The notes beneath the pieces are model-generated. The model searched no databases and had not been told where the DNA came from. It worked only from the letters and a program-made list of their open reading frames with translations. Made by a program: the position numbers and the translations under genes. A DNA stretch of 64,000 nucleotides from Alphaproteobacteria bacterium (GTDB lineage Bacteria; Pseudomonadota; Alphaproteobacteria; Rs-D84; CACZYB01). This document shows, piece after piece, positions 1 through 11,221 of the stretch. Where the stretch lies: assembly GCA_016297965.1 (NCBI GenBank), contig JAEDDP010000004.1, forward strand, positions 19,498 to 83,497, written 5' to 3'. Position 1 is the stretch's first letter, and each line of letters begins with the position of its first letter.

Positions 1-60
1 AATATGACCGTTGAAAATCAATTCTGCGTCATCATCAAAAATATTTATAACTTGTTTCAT
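1..60 (-). CDS. Possible 5' end of an unknown protein, cut by window edge
   Basis: An ATG on the minus strand at 58-60 opens 20 codons without a stop before the window ends (begins MKQVINIFDDDAELIF). It lies 33 bases downstream of the preceding minus-strand gene, as expected for the next gene of an operon. The region before the ATG is A-rich with no clear Shine-Dalgarno sequence, so the call is tentative. Too short for any functional assignment. Confidence 0.35.
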   Translation of the reverse strand, partial: MKQVINIFDDDAELIFNGHI

Positions 61-93
61 TTTTTATTTTTTTCGTTTATTTTTAATATTAAG

Positions 94-801
94 TTATCTT
101 TCTTTTGAGTACAAACTTTTTGCGATATTTTTTGCAATATCGTATTCAATATCTTTCTTTTTACATTCCTTTTTAAGAAATTTTTTAAAGCTCAACATTC
201 CTGGTGGGGCTGGAATATCTTCAACCAAATTCTCGCCAAGGCCTCTTGTTGTGTTATAGTGAACATAATTATCGTAATCATCTTTCACTTTATCAACAAA
301 CTTTTCTATGGATTTTATACCAGATTTTAATGGAGTTTGTTGCATTGCACGGGCAACTTCATCCCTTATCATATCTTTTAATTCTTCTTTAAATGAATAA
401 TCATCTTCGGGTGACTCATCCCATTCATCTTGACGTTCACTGTATGGGATTTCCTCAAAAGCATCAAAAATTTTCTTTGCCTTATCTATGGATTCTTTTT
501 GCCATTTTGTTATATATATTTTTTCTCCATTTTTAAGGGGAATATAAAAAGTATCTGAATCTCTGTCGTATTCCACAACTGGACTTCCACTTTCTTCCTT
601 TGCGGAGGGACATGGTGAGGTGTAAAAATATGGTGGAGCGCCAAGACCTTCCCTTCCATCATTGAAACATAATGATGATGGCGCAAATTCCATAGGCTCC
701 ATTCTTTTCTGCATTTTACGGCGTATTTTTTCATTTCTTTCCTGAGCCTTTAAAATTTGTCGTTCTTTTATTGACTCTTCAATGGATTTTTTTATATTCA
801 C
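94..801 (-). CDS. Hypothetical charged protein
   Basis: A protein of about 235 residues, rich in Lys, Glu and Asp, with a basic N-terminal helix-prone stretch (residues about 1-35), a Pro/Ser-rich middle and a Lys-rich C-terminus. No signal peptide or membrane segment is seen, so it is probably cytoplasmic. No family was recognised. The open frame can be extended to a TTG at 807, but a GGGAG box lies only one base before that TTG and seven bases before the GTG at 801; GTG is therefore the better start. It is followed closely by the partial gene at the left window edge, and separated from ssb upstream by a terminator. Confidence 0.6.
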   Translation of the reverse strand: MNIKKSIEESIKERQILKAQERNEKIRRKMQKRMEPMEFAPSSLCFNDGREGLGAPPYFYTSPCPSAKEESGSPVVEYDRDSDTFYIPLKNGEKIYITKWQKESIDKAKKIFDAFEEIPYSERQDEWDESPEDDYSFKEELKDMIRDEVARAMQQTPLKSGIKSIEKFVDKVKDDYDNYVHYNTTRGLGENLVEDIPAPPGMLSFKKFLKKECKKKDIEYDIAKNIAKSLYSKER

Positions 802-900
802 TTTCAAACTCCCTTTTGTTCTTGTTTAACAATTCACTTTCGTATCGTTAAAAACTATATTAACAAAAAAAAAAAAATGTCAATAAAAGATTAAAATTAT

Positions 901-933
901 AAAAAAATTCCCCTGAATTAAATCTAAGGGAAC
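901..933 (-). terminator. Rho-independent terminator after ssb
   Basis: On the minus strand a stem (TTCCC... paired with ...GGGAA, one bulge) is followed by seven Ts. It lies about 30 bases after the ssb stop codon and before the next gene. Confidence 0.7.
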
Positions 934-962
934 CTTTAACTTTTTGATTATTCCAACTTTTA

Positions 963-1415
963 TTAAAATGGAATTTCGTCGTCAATATCACCGGAAGGTG
1001 TTGCGGAATTATCCCAGCCAGCATCGGATGAAGGCATAGAATCATCGGAACCATCAAATCCACCGGATGTTTTATCAAGCATTATCATATATGCATTAAA
1101 GCCGGACAAAACAACTTCGGTTGAATATTTATCGGCACCGGATGCATCCTGCCATTTACGAGTACGAAGTTGACCTTCCACATAAACCTTTGACCCTTTT
1201 TTAAGGTATTTTTCGGCAACATCAGCAAGTCCAGGAGAGAATATAACGACACGATGCCATTCTGTCCTATCTTTTCTTTCGCCACTTTTATCTTTCCAAG
1301 ATTCAGATGTTGCAACATTAAAGGTTACGATTTTATTACCGTCCTGTGAATGTCTTACCTCTGGATCTCCGCCAAGATTTCCCACTAATATAACTTTGTT
1401 TATTGATCCTGCCAT
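963..1415 (-). CDS. ssb: Single-stranded DNA-binding protein
   Basis: SSB of 150 residues, normal length for the bacterial family. It coats single-stranded DNA as a tetramer during replication, recombination and repair and recruits partners through its C-terminal tip. The N-terminal two thirds are the OB fold, starting with the typical [16 protein letters not shown] stretch; a Gly/Ser/Asp-rich linker follows, and the protein ends in the acidic tip DDEIPF that binds partner proteins. GGAG eight bases before the ATG supports the start. It lies downstream of eno on the same strand, separated by a strong hairpin, and is followed by its own terminator. Confidence 0.98.
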   Translation of the reverse strand: MAGSINKVILVGNLGGDPEVRHSQDGNKIVTFNVATSESWKDKSGERKDRTEWHRVVIFSPGLADVAEKYLKKGSKVYVEGQLRTRKWQDASGADKYSTEVVLSGFNAYMIMLDKTSGGFDGSDDSMPSSDAGWDNSATPSGDIDDEIPF

Positions 1416-1435
1416 TTTTATTTCTCCTTTTTACA

Positions 1436-1459
1436 GGCCCATACAGGAAAGTATGGGCC
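1436..1459. promoter_or_regulatory. Perfect 9-bp hairpin between eno and ssb
   Basis: GGCCCATAC and GTATGGGCC are separated by six bases. On the minus strand no T-tract follows the stem; on the plus strand Ts begin only ten bases later. It therefore does not look like a normal terminator for eno, and sits just before the ssb ribosome-binding site. It may be an mRNA processing or stability element, or a weak terminator. Confidence 0.5.
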
Positions 1460-1473
1460 CCTTCATGACTTTT

Positions 1474-2763
<1,290 letters not shown>

Positions 2764-2788
2764 TCATAAAATTATTTGACATAGTGGA

Positions 2789-2817
2789 ATTATAGTACTG
2801 TGGTTTTGATTTTGCAA
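2789..2817 (-). promoter_or_regulatory. Promoter of eno
   Basis: On the minus strand TTGCAA (2812-2817) and TATAAT (2789-2794) are separated by 17 bases, about 40 bases before the eno start. Confidence 0.75.
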
Positions 2818-2872
2818 GAGTCTATTTACAAAATAATCCATATTTATTTTATGTAAAGTTTTGGTAAAAAGA

Positions 2873-2903
2873 TAAAAAAAATAGGGTTGAAAAAATCAAC
2901 CCT
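2873..2903 (-). terminator. Rho-independent terminator after the OmpA-like lipoprotein gene
   Basis: Perfect 8-bp stem AGGGTTGA/TCAACCCT with a five-base loop, followed by a T-run on the minus strand. It separates the lipoprotein operon from eno. Confidence 0.8.
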
Positions 2904-2928
2904 ACCCTTTGTTTTTACACAAAATAAA

Positions 2929-3588
2929 TTATTCTGCTTCTGTTGGAACAAGCTTTATTTCAACACGACGGTTTTGTGCACGACCAGATGCAGTTTTGTT
3001 TGATGCAACTGGATAATCAGGACCATAACCGTTTATTGAGAATCTTTGTGCGCTTACCCCTTGTGATTGAAGGTATTTCGCAACGGTATTTGCACGATTA
3101 TATGAAAGTTTCATATTTGTTGCACGTGTACCGGTACTGTCGGTATAACCATTTACGGAAATTGTTGTCTTGTCATACTTCTTTAATACCTTTGCAACGG
3201 AATTTAATACATCAAAGAAATCAGATGTCAACGATGCCTTTCCATATTCAAATGTAATATCCCCAGGCATATTCAATGTTATATTGTTGCCAACCTTTGT
3301 AACACTTACACCAGTATTTGCAAGTTCCTGACGCAAAAGTTTATTTTGGTAATCCATATATGCACCAACACCACCACCCAAAGCAGCACCAGCCAAAGCA
3401 CCGGTCAACATATGTTTACCACGATGTTTTGAACCACTTGTTGCGGCACCAACAATAGCACCAGCCAAGGCACCAACACCGGCACCAGTTGCGGTTTTAC
3501 TTGCCCTTTGTTCACCAGTATATGGATCAACAGCACAAGATGTTGCAAACAAAGCAACACAAATTGAAGAAATAAGTACTTTTTTCAT
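2929..3588 (-). CDS. OmpA-family outer-membrane lipoprotein
   Basis: A 219-residue exported lipoprotein. Residues 1-18 form a signal peptide ending in the lipobox ATSC, so the cysteine should be lipidated. A glycine-zipper stretch with repeated GxxxG/AxxxG spacing covers roughly residues 33-80. The C-terminal half is an OmpA-type peptidoglycan-binding domain with the NGYTDSTG and NRRVEI elements. Such proteins tether the outer membrane to the cell wall; the arrangement resembles Pal/YiaD proteins with a glycine-zipper segment. It starts 11 bases after another lipoprotein gene, with AGAGGTG as ribosome-binding site, so the two are probably co-transcribed. Confidence 0.92.
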   Translation of the reverse strand: MKKVLISSICVALFATSCAVDPYTGEQRASKTATGAGVGALAGAIVGAATSGSKHRGKHMLTGALAGAALGGGVGAYMDYQNKLLRQELANTGVSVTKVGNNITLNMPGDITFEYGKASLTSDFFDVLNSVAKVLKKYDKTTISVNGYTDSTGTRATNMKLSYNRANTVAKYLQSQGVSAQRFSINGYGPDYPVASNKTASGRAQNRRVEIKLVPTEAE

Positions 3589-3599
3589 TTTACACCTCT

Positions 3600-4304
3600 T
3601 TAATAATTAAATTTTGGTGGCTGACCTACACCATTTGAATTTGATTTATAATTCATATTAGAAGCATCACCAAGCCCCAATGAACCAGGTAAAGCCTTCT
3701 TTGCACTTGGAGATACGAACAAAGATGAGTCAGTTACTGACATACTTTGTACATTATCACCATCTGTGTTTGAAAGATTTTGTTGTGGTTGCAATGCAAC
3801 AGGTTGTCTTACTGGTTCCATCAATTTTTGTGTTTGAACAGGAGTCGGAGCAACAACATTTGATTGTGGTTTCTTTACAATAACCTTATTATTTCTTGGT
3901 GCTGGCGACATTGTAAATGTCACCGATGTACCCTGGAATGGTGAAGGTGAAAGTTGTATCAAAGCGATACGAGAATCACGTGCATAAGTCAAAACAGAGT
4001 TTGGACCTCTTACTGATGTAATTTCACTCCATCCAAATTTTGGCATTTCTTCCATATAGAAATCAAACACACCACCAACACTGTATGGTGCTGTAAATAC
4101 TACCTTTCCAAGCCAGTCATTTTCACGTCCGAAAATCGCAGTTCTGTTAAGATTCATAACTGCATTTTCCGGCACTGGGACATCGGAAAATTGTGAAAAA
4201 GTATATGGAAGTTCGCCAGCCTCCGACGATACCCCCTGAGTATCCATCGCACAACCGGACAAAAGAATTGTAAACACAGCAAAAATATTTTTAAATTTAA
4301 TCAT
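3600..4304 (-). CDS. Hypothetical lipoprotein
   Basis: A 234-residue protein with a signal peptide ending in the lipobox LLSGC (residues about 14-18). A folded middle segment (roughly residues 30-130, including DFYMEEMPKFGW) precedes a Pro/Gln/Ser/Asn-rich, probably disordered C-terminus. No catalytic motif is visible and no named family was recognised. It is the first gene of a two-gene unit with the OmpA-like lipoprotein and is likely inserted in the outer membrane facing the periplasm. An accessory role in envelope organisation is only a guess from this context. Confidence 0.8.
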   Translation of the reverse strand: MIKFKNIFAVFTILLSGCAMDTQGVSSEAGELPYTFSQFSDVPVPENAVMNLNRTAIFGRENDWLGKVVFTAPYSVGGVFDFYMEEMPKFGWSEITSVRGPNSVLTYARDSRIALIQLSPSPFQGTSVTFTMSPAPRNNKVIVKKPQSNVVAPTPVQTQKLMEPVRQPVALQPQQNLSNTDGDNVQSMSVTDSSLFVSPSAKKALPGSLGLGDASNMNYKSNSNGVGQPPKFNY

Positions 4305-4330
4305 TATATGTCTCCCCTATTAAATTATTC

Positions 4331-4849
4331 TTAAATTCTACTTCTTTTTTGATTTTTTTCAAGTTTTTTGTTGAAACTTCTTAAATTTTTAAAAAAGTCC
4401 TTTAACAATTTCGTTGAATCTTCGGACATTATTCCGCCTAAAACGTTCGGTTTATATATATTTTTTGCATTATTATAAAGGTTAATTCCATTTATAATTG
4501 CCCCGCCCTTTTTATCCTCACTCGCGAAATAAACATTTTCAATTTTGGCAAGGGATATAGCCATCGCACACATAGGACAAGGTTCAAGTGTTATAAAAAT
4601 ACTGCATCCCATTAAATACTTTTCACCCATTTTTTTTGTCGCCTTTGTTATGGCAAGAATTTCCGCGTGTGCAGTTGCATTATGCTTATTTTCAACAAGG
4701 TTGTGCGCCCGTGATAAAATTGTGCCATCAGGGGCAACAATAACCGCCCCAATGGGAACTTCATCCTTTTTAAATGCCTTTTTTGCCTCGGAAATGGCTA
4801 TTTTCATATAGCCATAAATTTTTTTGTGATTTAAGTCTTTATTTTCCAA
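4331..4849 (-). CDS. tadA: tRNA-specific adenosine deaminase
   Basis: Zinc-dependent deaminase of 172 residues that converts A34 to inosine in tRNA-Arg(ACG), needed to decode CGN codons. The zinc ligands and catalytic Glu are in HAEILAI and in EPCPMCAMA, and the substrate-binding stretch KDEVPIGAVI is present. The start is TTG: GGAG lies seven bases before it and no better in-frame ATG is supported; the next Met is at residue 15. It is somewhat longer than the usual 150-165 residues through a basic C-terminal tail (KKLEKNQKRSRI). It is divergent from secA. Confidence 0.95.
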   Translation of the reverse strand: MENKDLNHKKIYGYMKIAISEAKKAFKKDEVPIGAVIVAPDGTILSRAHNLVENKHNATAHAEILAITKATKKMGEKYLMGCSIFITLEPCPMCAMAISLAKIENVYFASEDKKGGAIINGINLYNNAKNIYKPNVLGGIMSEDSTKLLKDFFKNLRSFNKKLEKNQKRSRI

Positions 4850-4985
4850 TTTTTTTCTCCTATATTAAAATGGTACATACAAATTTTTTATTTTTAAAGC
4901 TTTTTATTATTAACTTGACCTTGTCGGTTGAATTATAATAAAGTACACTTAATGTAAAATTTTAAGAGGAAAGGTTTTTACAGTT

Positions 4986-7643
4986 ATGATTGGATACATT
5001 ACAAAAAAGATTTTCGGCACAGAAAATGAAAGAATACTTAAAAAATATCGTTCAAAGGTTAAGGAAATAAATGAAAAGGAACCGGAGCTTGTAAAGCTTT
5101 CGGATGAAGAACTTCAAGCAAGGACAACCTGGCTTAAAGGACGACTCCAAGCCGGTGAAACATTGGATAATATTCTTGTTGATGCATTCGCAACCGTACG
5201 TGAAGCGGCAAAACGTGTGATGGGACAAAGACATTATGATGTACAGTTAATTGGTGGTATGATACTTCACGAAGGAAAAATTACCGAAATGAAAACCGGT
5301 GAAGGTAAAACTTTGGTTGCAACCCTTCCTGTTTACCTTAATGCCCTTACCGGAAAGGGAGTTCACGTTATTACAGTTAATGATTATTTGGCAAAACGTG
5401 ATGCCGAAACAATGGGAAAAATTTATAAATTTCTTGGTCTTACGGTGGGTTGTATTGTTAATGAATTGGAAGATGATGAACGACGTGAAGCATATAATTG
5501 TGATATAACCTATGGTACAAACCACGAATTTGGTTTTGATTATCTCCGTGATAATATGAAATTCAGAATGGAAACTTTGGTTCAACGTCCATTTAATTAT
5601 GCAATTGTTGATGAGGTTGATTCTATTTTGATTGATGAGGCAAGAACTCCTCTTATCATTTCCGGACCAAGTGAAGGAACCTCAGATGCGTACAAACAGG
5701 TAAATTCAATTATTCCACTTCTTAAACCGGAACATTACAAGGTTGATGAAAAGGACCGAAATGCAACACTTACAGAATCTGGTATGCAATTTGTTGAAGA
5801 TGTCCTTTTTGAAAAGGGAATTACAAAGGTTAAAAATCTTTACGATATTTCAAACGCAACTATCGTTCACCATCTTGATAAATGTTTGACTGCACATAAA
5901 CTTTATAAAAAGGATGTGGACTACCTTGTAAAGGATGACCAAGTTTATATCATTGATGAATTTACCGGTCGTATTATGGAAGGTCGTCGTTATTCGGACG
6001 GACTTCATCAGGCATTGGAAGCAAAGGAAAATGTTAATGTGCAAAATGAATCCCAAACATTGGCAAGTATTACATACCAAAATTATTTCCGACTTTATCC
6101 AAAACTTGCCGGTATGACGGGAACCGCATTAACCGAAGCACAAGAATTTGATGAAATTTATAAATTAAGATGTGTAGAAGTTCCAACAAATCTTCCTGTT
6201 CGTCGTGTTGATTACAATGATGAAATTTATCTTACCGAAGAGGAAAAATACGAAGCTATTGTAAAACTTATAAAGGAATGCCATGCGAAAAAACAACCTG
6301 TTTTGGTGGGAACTGTTTCCATTGAAAAATCGGAAAAGCTTAATAACTTCCTTATTTCCGAAGGTATAAAAGCACAGGTTTTGAATGCAAAGTATCATGA
6401 ATCCGAAGCATATATTATCGCCCAGGCCGGTGTTCCGGGGGCAATAACTATTGCCACAAATATGGCTGGTCGTGGTACTGATATTCAATTGGGTGGTAAT
6501 TTGGAAATGCGGATTAAACAGGATACCGCTGGTATTGAAGATCCTGAACTTTTGAAAAAGAAAATTGATGAAATAAAAGAAGATATAAAGGCGAAAAAAG
6601 AAATTGCCCTTGCATCTGGCGGTCTTTATGTTATTGGTACCGAAAGACACGAATCAAGACGTATTGATAACCAGCTTCGCGGAAGAACCGGAAGACAGGG
6701 AGATCCCGGCGCTTCAAAATTCTTCTTGTCAATGGAAGATGATTTAATGCGTATTTTTGGCGGTGAAAAGATGAAAACAATGCTTTCCCGACTTGGACTT
6801 AAACGTGGTGAAGCAATAGTTCATCCTTGGGTTTCAAGGGCACTTGAAAAGGCACAAACAAAGGTGGAAGCCCACAACTTTTCAATCCGTAAAAACCTTT
6901 TGAAATACGATGATGTGATGAACGAGCAACGAAAGATTGTTTATACTCAACGTCGTGAGGTTATGGGACTTGATAATATTTACAACTATATTGAAGATAT
7001 GCGACTTGACGTAATTGAAGATATGGTTGATAAGGCAATTCCGGAACATTCCATTGTTGACGATTGGAACTTTAACGGACTTGAAATTGATTGTTTTGAA
7101 ACATTGGGGGTAAAAATAGACTTTAAAAACTATATGGAAGAACATCCCGATGCCGAACCACAGGAAATTTTCAACCTTGTAAAAGAAGCAAGTGATGCAA
7201 AAATGAATTTCCAAGAAAAACGATATTCAAGTGATTTTATGAGGTATATTGAAAAGGCAATATTCCTTCAAACTTTGGATCAGGTATGGAAGGAACATTT
7301 ACTTTCCTTGGACTTCCTTAAACAAGGAATTGGTCTTCGTGCATACGGTCAAAAGGACCCATTGAACGAATATAAAAAGGAAGCATTTATCACATTTGAA
7401 GAAAATATGCTTAAAATAAAATATAAAACCATACAATTGTTGGCAAAAACCGATTTCTCACAGGAAGGTATAGCTGAATTCACCGAGGAAGACGAAACAA
7501 TTTCCGATGAAATGAAGGAAAACAGACCTGCGGAAGAATTGGTTGAAAAAACAAAACCTGTAAATTTGGAAATAAGCCGTAATGATTTGTGTCCTTGTGG
7601 CAGTGGTTTGAAATACAAACATTGTTGCGGTAAATTGAAATAG
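4986..7643 (+). CDS. secA: Preprotein translocase ATPase SecA
   Basis: SecA, 885 residues, drives post-translational export of proteins through SecYEG. The Walker A sequence [11 protein letters not shown] and the Walker B region [15 protein letters not shown] are present, followed by the preprotein cross-linking domain, second helicase domain ([25 protein letters not shown]) and helical scaffold. The last 20 residues carry the zinc-binding CPCGSG...HCC tail that binds SecB and phospholipid. AGAGGAAAGG precedes the ATG. dnaE follows after 25 bases on the same strand, suggesting shared transcription. Confidence 0.99.
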   Translation: MIGYITKKIFGTENERILKKYRSKVKEINEKEPELVKLSDEELQARTTWLKGRLQAGETLDNILVDAFATVREAAKRVMGQRHYDVQLIGGMILHEGKITEMKTGEGKTLVATLPVYLNALTGKGVHVITVNDYLAKRDAETMGKIYKFLGLTVGCIVNELEDDERREAYNCDITYGTNHEFGFDYLRDNMKFRMETLVQRPFNYAIVDEVDSILIDEARTPLIISGPSEGTSDAYKQVNSIIPLLKPEHYKVDEKDRNATLTESGMQFVEDVLFEKGITKVKNLYDISNATIVHHLDKCLTAHKLYKKDVDYLVKDDQVYIIDEFTGRIMEGRRYSDGLHQALEAKENVNVQNESQTLASITYQNYFRLYPKLAGMTGTALTEAQEFDEIYKLRCVEVPTNLPVRRVDYNDEIYLTEEEKYEAIVKLIKECHAKKQPVLVGTVSIEKSEKLNNFLISEGIKAQVLNAKYHESEAYIIAQAGVPGAITIATNMAGRGTDIQLGGNLEMRIKQDTAGIEDPELLKKKIDEIKEDIKAKKEIALASGGLYVIGTERHESRRIDNQLRGRTGRQGDPGASKFFLSMEDDLMRIFGGEKMKTMLSRLGLKRGEAIVHPWVSRALEKAQTKVEAHNFSIRKNLLKYDDVMNEQRKIVYTQRREVMGLDNIYNYIEDMRLDVIEDMVDKAIPEHSIVDDWNFNGLEIDCFETLGVKIDFKNYMEEHPDAEPQEIFNLVKEASDAKMNFQEKRYSSDFMRYIEKAIFLQTLDQVWKEHLLSLDFLKQGIGLRAYGQKDPLNEYKKEAFITFEENMLKIKYKTIQLLAKTDFSQEGIAEFTEEDETISDEMKENRPAEELVEKTKPVNLEISRNDLCPCGSGLKYKHCCGKLK

Positions 7644-7668
7644 TTGCATAAAGTAAAGGTAAAGTATA

Positions 7669-10600
7669 ATGTCAATAGCTCCTTTCGTTCATTTAAGGAA
7701 CCACACAGCATATTCTGTGGCGGAGGGAGCATTGACTTCGCATACCATCGTTGATTTGTGTAAGGAATACAATATGCCGGCGGCGGCCATTACCGATACA
7801 AATAATATTTTCGGTGGTGCGGAATTTTCAACTTACCTTGGGGATGATGGAATACAACCAATACTTGGAACCCAACTTGATGTTGATTTTGGTTTACCCT
7901 CCTCTGTTTTTGCAAAGGCGCCCTATTCACAGTTAGTACTTCTTGTAAAGGATGATGTTGGTTATCACAACCTTATAAAACTTATTTCCTATGCACACAT
8001 AAGAAAAAAGGATAATGAACCGGCACGAATAACCCTTGATATGTTAAAGGAAAAGACCGAAGGATTGATTGCACTTTCCGGTGGTGTAAAGGGAGTTATT
8101 GGTAAATGCTTACTTGCGGAAAATAAGGAACTTGCCGAAGAAAAATGCCTTTTATTAAAGGAACTTTTTGGCGACAGATTTTATATGGAAATTCAACGGC
8201 ACAACCTTGCCGATGAAATCACAACAGAACCGGACTTTTTAAATCTTGCATATAAACACAACATTCCATTGGTTGCCACGAATGAATGTTATTTTGCATC
8301 CCGTGATATGTACCAAGCACACGATGTTTTACTTTGTATAAGTGCCGGACGATTTGTTGATGAAAAGGACAGACGAAGGGAGACCGAGGAACATTATTTT
8401 AAATCACCGGATGAAATGGTTGCCCTTTTTTCGGATTTGCCGGAAGCCATTCAAAATACCATAGAAATTGCAAAAAGATGCGCCTACAAATTTATGACAT
8501 CAAAGCCATTATTACCACACGTTGAAAAAGGTGCGGATGAACCAACCTTGCTCCGCCAAAGGGCGCACGATGGTTTATTGGAACGTCTTGACAAGGCGGG
8601 AATTATTGGGGATGAAGCCCGAAAACCGTATATGGACCGTCTTCAATATGAACTTGATGTTATAACAAAAATGGGCTTTTCCGGATACTTCCTTATCGTT
8701 GCGGACTTTATCGGATGGGCGAAAAGACACGATATTCCGGTTGGTCCGGGTCGTGGAAGTGGTGCCGGCTCCATCGTTGCTTGGGGTATGAAAATTACGG
8801 ATTTGAATCCGTTAAGATTTGGTTTGCTTTTTGAACGATTCCTTAACCCTGAACGTGTTAATATGCCGGATTTTGATATTGACTTCTGCGAAGATCGTCG
8901 CGGTGAGGTTATCCACTATATTCAGGAAAAATATGGTGCAGACAGTGTTGGTCAAATTATTACATTCGGTCAGTTAAAGGCAAAAAACGCAATAAAGGAT
9001 GTTGGACGAGTTTTGCGTATTCCGTATACAAAATGTGATGACCTTTGCAAAATGATTCCTGTAAAGGTTAAAATTGTAAAGGATGGCAAGGAAAAGGAAG
9101 TTGAATCAACAATACCTCTTTGTATGAAATATGTGCCGGAGTTTGCACAGGCTGTTGAAAATGATGATGTGTTAAAGGGGCTTATCAATATTGCGGTGAA
9201 AATTGAAGGTTTATTCAAAAGTACCGGAATGCACGCCGCCGGTGTTGTTATTGGCGACCGTCCAATTGATGAACTTGTTGCCCTTTATAAAACTGATAAA
9301 TCCGACCTACCCGTTACCCAATATAATATGAAATATATTGAAAGTACCGGACTTATCAAATACGACTTTTTGGGACTTAAAACACTTACCGTTATAAAAA
9401 CGGCATGTGATATGATTTACAAATGCCGTGGAATAAAAATTGATATTAACAATATTCCGATGGATGATAAGGACACCTATAATCTTCTTATGCAATCAAA
9501 TACTCCGGCTGTGTTCCAGTTGGAATCAAAGGGTATGCAAAGTACAATTTTGGATTTAAAGCCAGATAAGATTGAAGATTTGGTGGCATTGGTTGCACTT
9601 TACCGACCTGGACCTATGGATAACATTCCTCTTTACATCCGGCGAAAGTTTGGTGAAAAAGTTGAATACCTTCATCCGAAAATGGAACCAATACTTCGCG
9701 AAACATACGGTATTATGGTTTATCAGGAACAGGTTATGGAAATGGGTAAACAACTTGCCGGATATTCACTTGGTGCGGCGGATATGCTTCGTCGTGCAAT
9801 GGGAAAGAAAAAACCGGAAGTTATGGCCCAACATCGTGAAATATTTAAAAAGGGATGTTTGGAATACAGCAACATTGATGAAAAAACATCAATGGCTATA
9901 TTTGATGCAATGGAACAGTTTGCAAACTATGGTTTCAACAAATCCCACGCGGTTTGTTATGCATGGGTTTGTTATCAAACGGCATACCTTAAAACACACT
10001 ATGCCCCTGAATTTATGGCGGCATCAATGACCTATGAAATGTCCGATACGGACAAGCTCGCCTTTTTCGCGGAAAATGTGAAAAAAATGGGTATAAAGAT
10101 TTTACGCCCAGACATCAATAAATCATTTGAATATTTTTCTGTTGAAAATGGAAACATCCGCTATGCAATGTCTGCGGTCAAAGGTGTTGGTACCGGCGTG
10201 GTTAAGGCAATTGCCGAAGAACGTGAAAAAAATGGCGAATTTAAAAACATAACCGATTTTATTTCAAGGATTGATTCAAAAAATCTTAACCGACGAATGC
10301 TTGAAAACCTTATAAAGGCCGGCGCATTTGACAGTCTTGAACCAAACAGAAATAAAATGTTTGAAAATGTAAGTTATATTCTTTCACAAATTTCATCAAT
10401 AAATCAGGATAAGGAAAACAATCAAAACAGCCTATTTTCACTTGATGAAATGAATGTAAAACGCGATGATATACGACTTGCCGAAGCAATTGATTGGAAA
10501 CCACTTGAAAAGCTTAATTTTGAAAAGGAAGCCATCGGTTTTTACGTATCTGCACACCCATTGGATGTTTACGAAAATACACTTCTTGCCCTTGGAATAA

Positions 10601-11157
10601 AAAATACAAACGACATTTCGCAAATAAAGGAAGATTTAAAAATTTCCGTTGCCGGTATTGTGGAGGAAGCAAAACAAAGGGTTTCAAAAACCGGCAAAAA
10701 CTATATTATGGCAAAAATAAGCGATAAGTTTGGAACTTGTGATGTACTTTTCTTTGAACGGAAACCATTACCATATAATCAAAAGTTTTCAAAGGCGGAA
10801 CCACCACAATCACTTGAAACAATAAAGTCAATCCTTGACAGTGGAAAACCTGTCCTCATTTACGCGGATACAAAATGCGGAAACGACGGACGTGTTTCGC
10901 TTTTCGGAAATAAAATTGAATATTTAACACTTAACACACAACTTGGTTCCGATATTTATATTCAAATAAATGAGGTTGATGCGGTCCGCGCCCTTAAAAA
11001 AACAATAACATCATTACCGGGCGGATTTACATCAATCCATCTTCAAGTAATTGAAAACGGAAAACGGGTAAATGTAAACCTTTCCGATAAAAAAGCAATT
11101 ACGACGGAAAGTATTGAATTATTAAAGGTTATTCCGGGAATTATTTTTCATTTTTAA
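7669..11157 (+). CDS. dnaE: DNA polymerase III alpha subunit
   Basis: Replicative polymerase catalytic subunit, 1162 residues, typical DnaE length. Domains in order: N-terminal PHP domain (about 1-280), polymerase C-family palm with the catalytic PDFDIDF aspartates (about residue 405), fingers, helix-hairpin-helix region, and a C-terminal OB-fold/tau-binding region. The first PHP metal motif reads HLRNHTAYS instead of HxH, so the PHP phosphoesterase site is probably inactive, as in many proteobacterial DnaE. The ribosome-binding site is AAAGG. It lies directly downstream of secA. Confidence 0.98.
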   Translation: MSIAPFVHLRNHTAYSVAEGALTSHTIVDLCKEYNMPAAAITDTNNIFGGAEFSTYLGDDGIQPILGTQLDVDFGLPSSVFAKAPYSQLVLLVKDDVGYHNLIKLISYAHIRKKDNEPARITLDMLKEKTEGLIALSGGVKGVIGKCLLAENKELAEEKCLLLKELFGDRFYMEIQRHNLADEITTEPDFLNLAYKHNIPLVATNECYFASRDMYQAHDVLLCISAGRFVDEKDRRRETEEHYFKSPDEMVALFSDLPEAIQNTIEIAKRCAYKFMTSKPLLPHVEKGADEPTLLRQRAHDGLLERLDKAGIIGDEARKPYMDRLQYELDVITKMGFSGYFLIVADFIGWAKRHDIPVGPGRGSGAGSIVAWGMKITDLNPLRFGLLFERFLNPERVNMPDFDIDFCEDRRGEVIHYIQEKYGADSVGQIITFGQLKAKNAIKDVGRVLRIPYTKCDDLCKMIPVKVKIVKDGKEKEVESTIPLCMKYVPEFAQAVENDDVLKGLINIAVKIEGLFKSTGMHAAGVVIGDRPIDELVALYKTDKSDLPVTQYNMKYIESTGLIKYDFLGLKTLTVIKTACDMIYKCRGIKIDINNIPMDDKDTYNLLMQSNTPAVFQLESKGMQSTILDLKPDKIEDLVALVALYRPGPMDNIPLYIRRKFGEKVEYLHPKMEPILRETYGIMVYQEQVMEMGKQLAGYSLGAADMLRRAMGKKKPEVMAQHREIFKKGCLEYSNIDEKTSMAIFDAMEQFANYGFNKSHAVCYAWVCYQTAYLKTHYAPEFMAASMTYEMSDTDKLAFFAENVKKMGIKILRPDINKSFEYFSVENGNIRYAMSAVKGVGTGVVKAIAEEREKNGEFKNITDFISRIDSKNLNRRMLENLIKAGAFDSLEPNRNKMFENVSYILSQISSINQDKENNQNSLFSLDEMNVKRDDIRLAEAIDWKPLEKLNFEKEAIGFYVSAHPLDVYENTLLALGIKNTNDISQIKEDLKISVAGIVEEAKQRVSKTGKNYIMAKISDKFGTCDVLFFERKPLPYNQKFSKAEPPQSLETIKSILDSGKPVLIYADTKCGNDGRVSLFGNKIEYLTLNTQLGSDIYIQINEVDAVRALKKTITSLPGGFTSIHLQVIENGKRVNVNLSDKKAITTESIELLKVIPGIIFHF

Positions 11158-11158
11158 A

Positions 11159-11187
11159 TAGACAGACAACTTATTTTATGTTATAAT
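11159..11187 (+). promoter_or_regulatory. Promoter of the Arg/Ser-rich protein gene
   Basis: TAGACA (11159-11164), a 17-base spacer and TATAAT (11182-11187), about 35 bases before the start codon at 11222. Confidence 0.7.
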
Positions 11188-11221
11188 GAAAGACGTTTAG
11201 GAAATTTTCTGGAGAGAAGCT

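Noticed and set aside
6165..6650. A 161-codon minus-strand open frame inside secA.
   Set aside because: Phe/Asn-rich shadow of the secA coding sequence with no ribosome-binding site.
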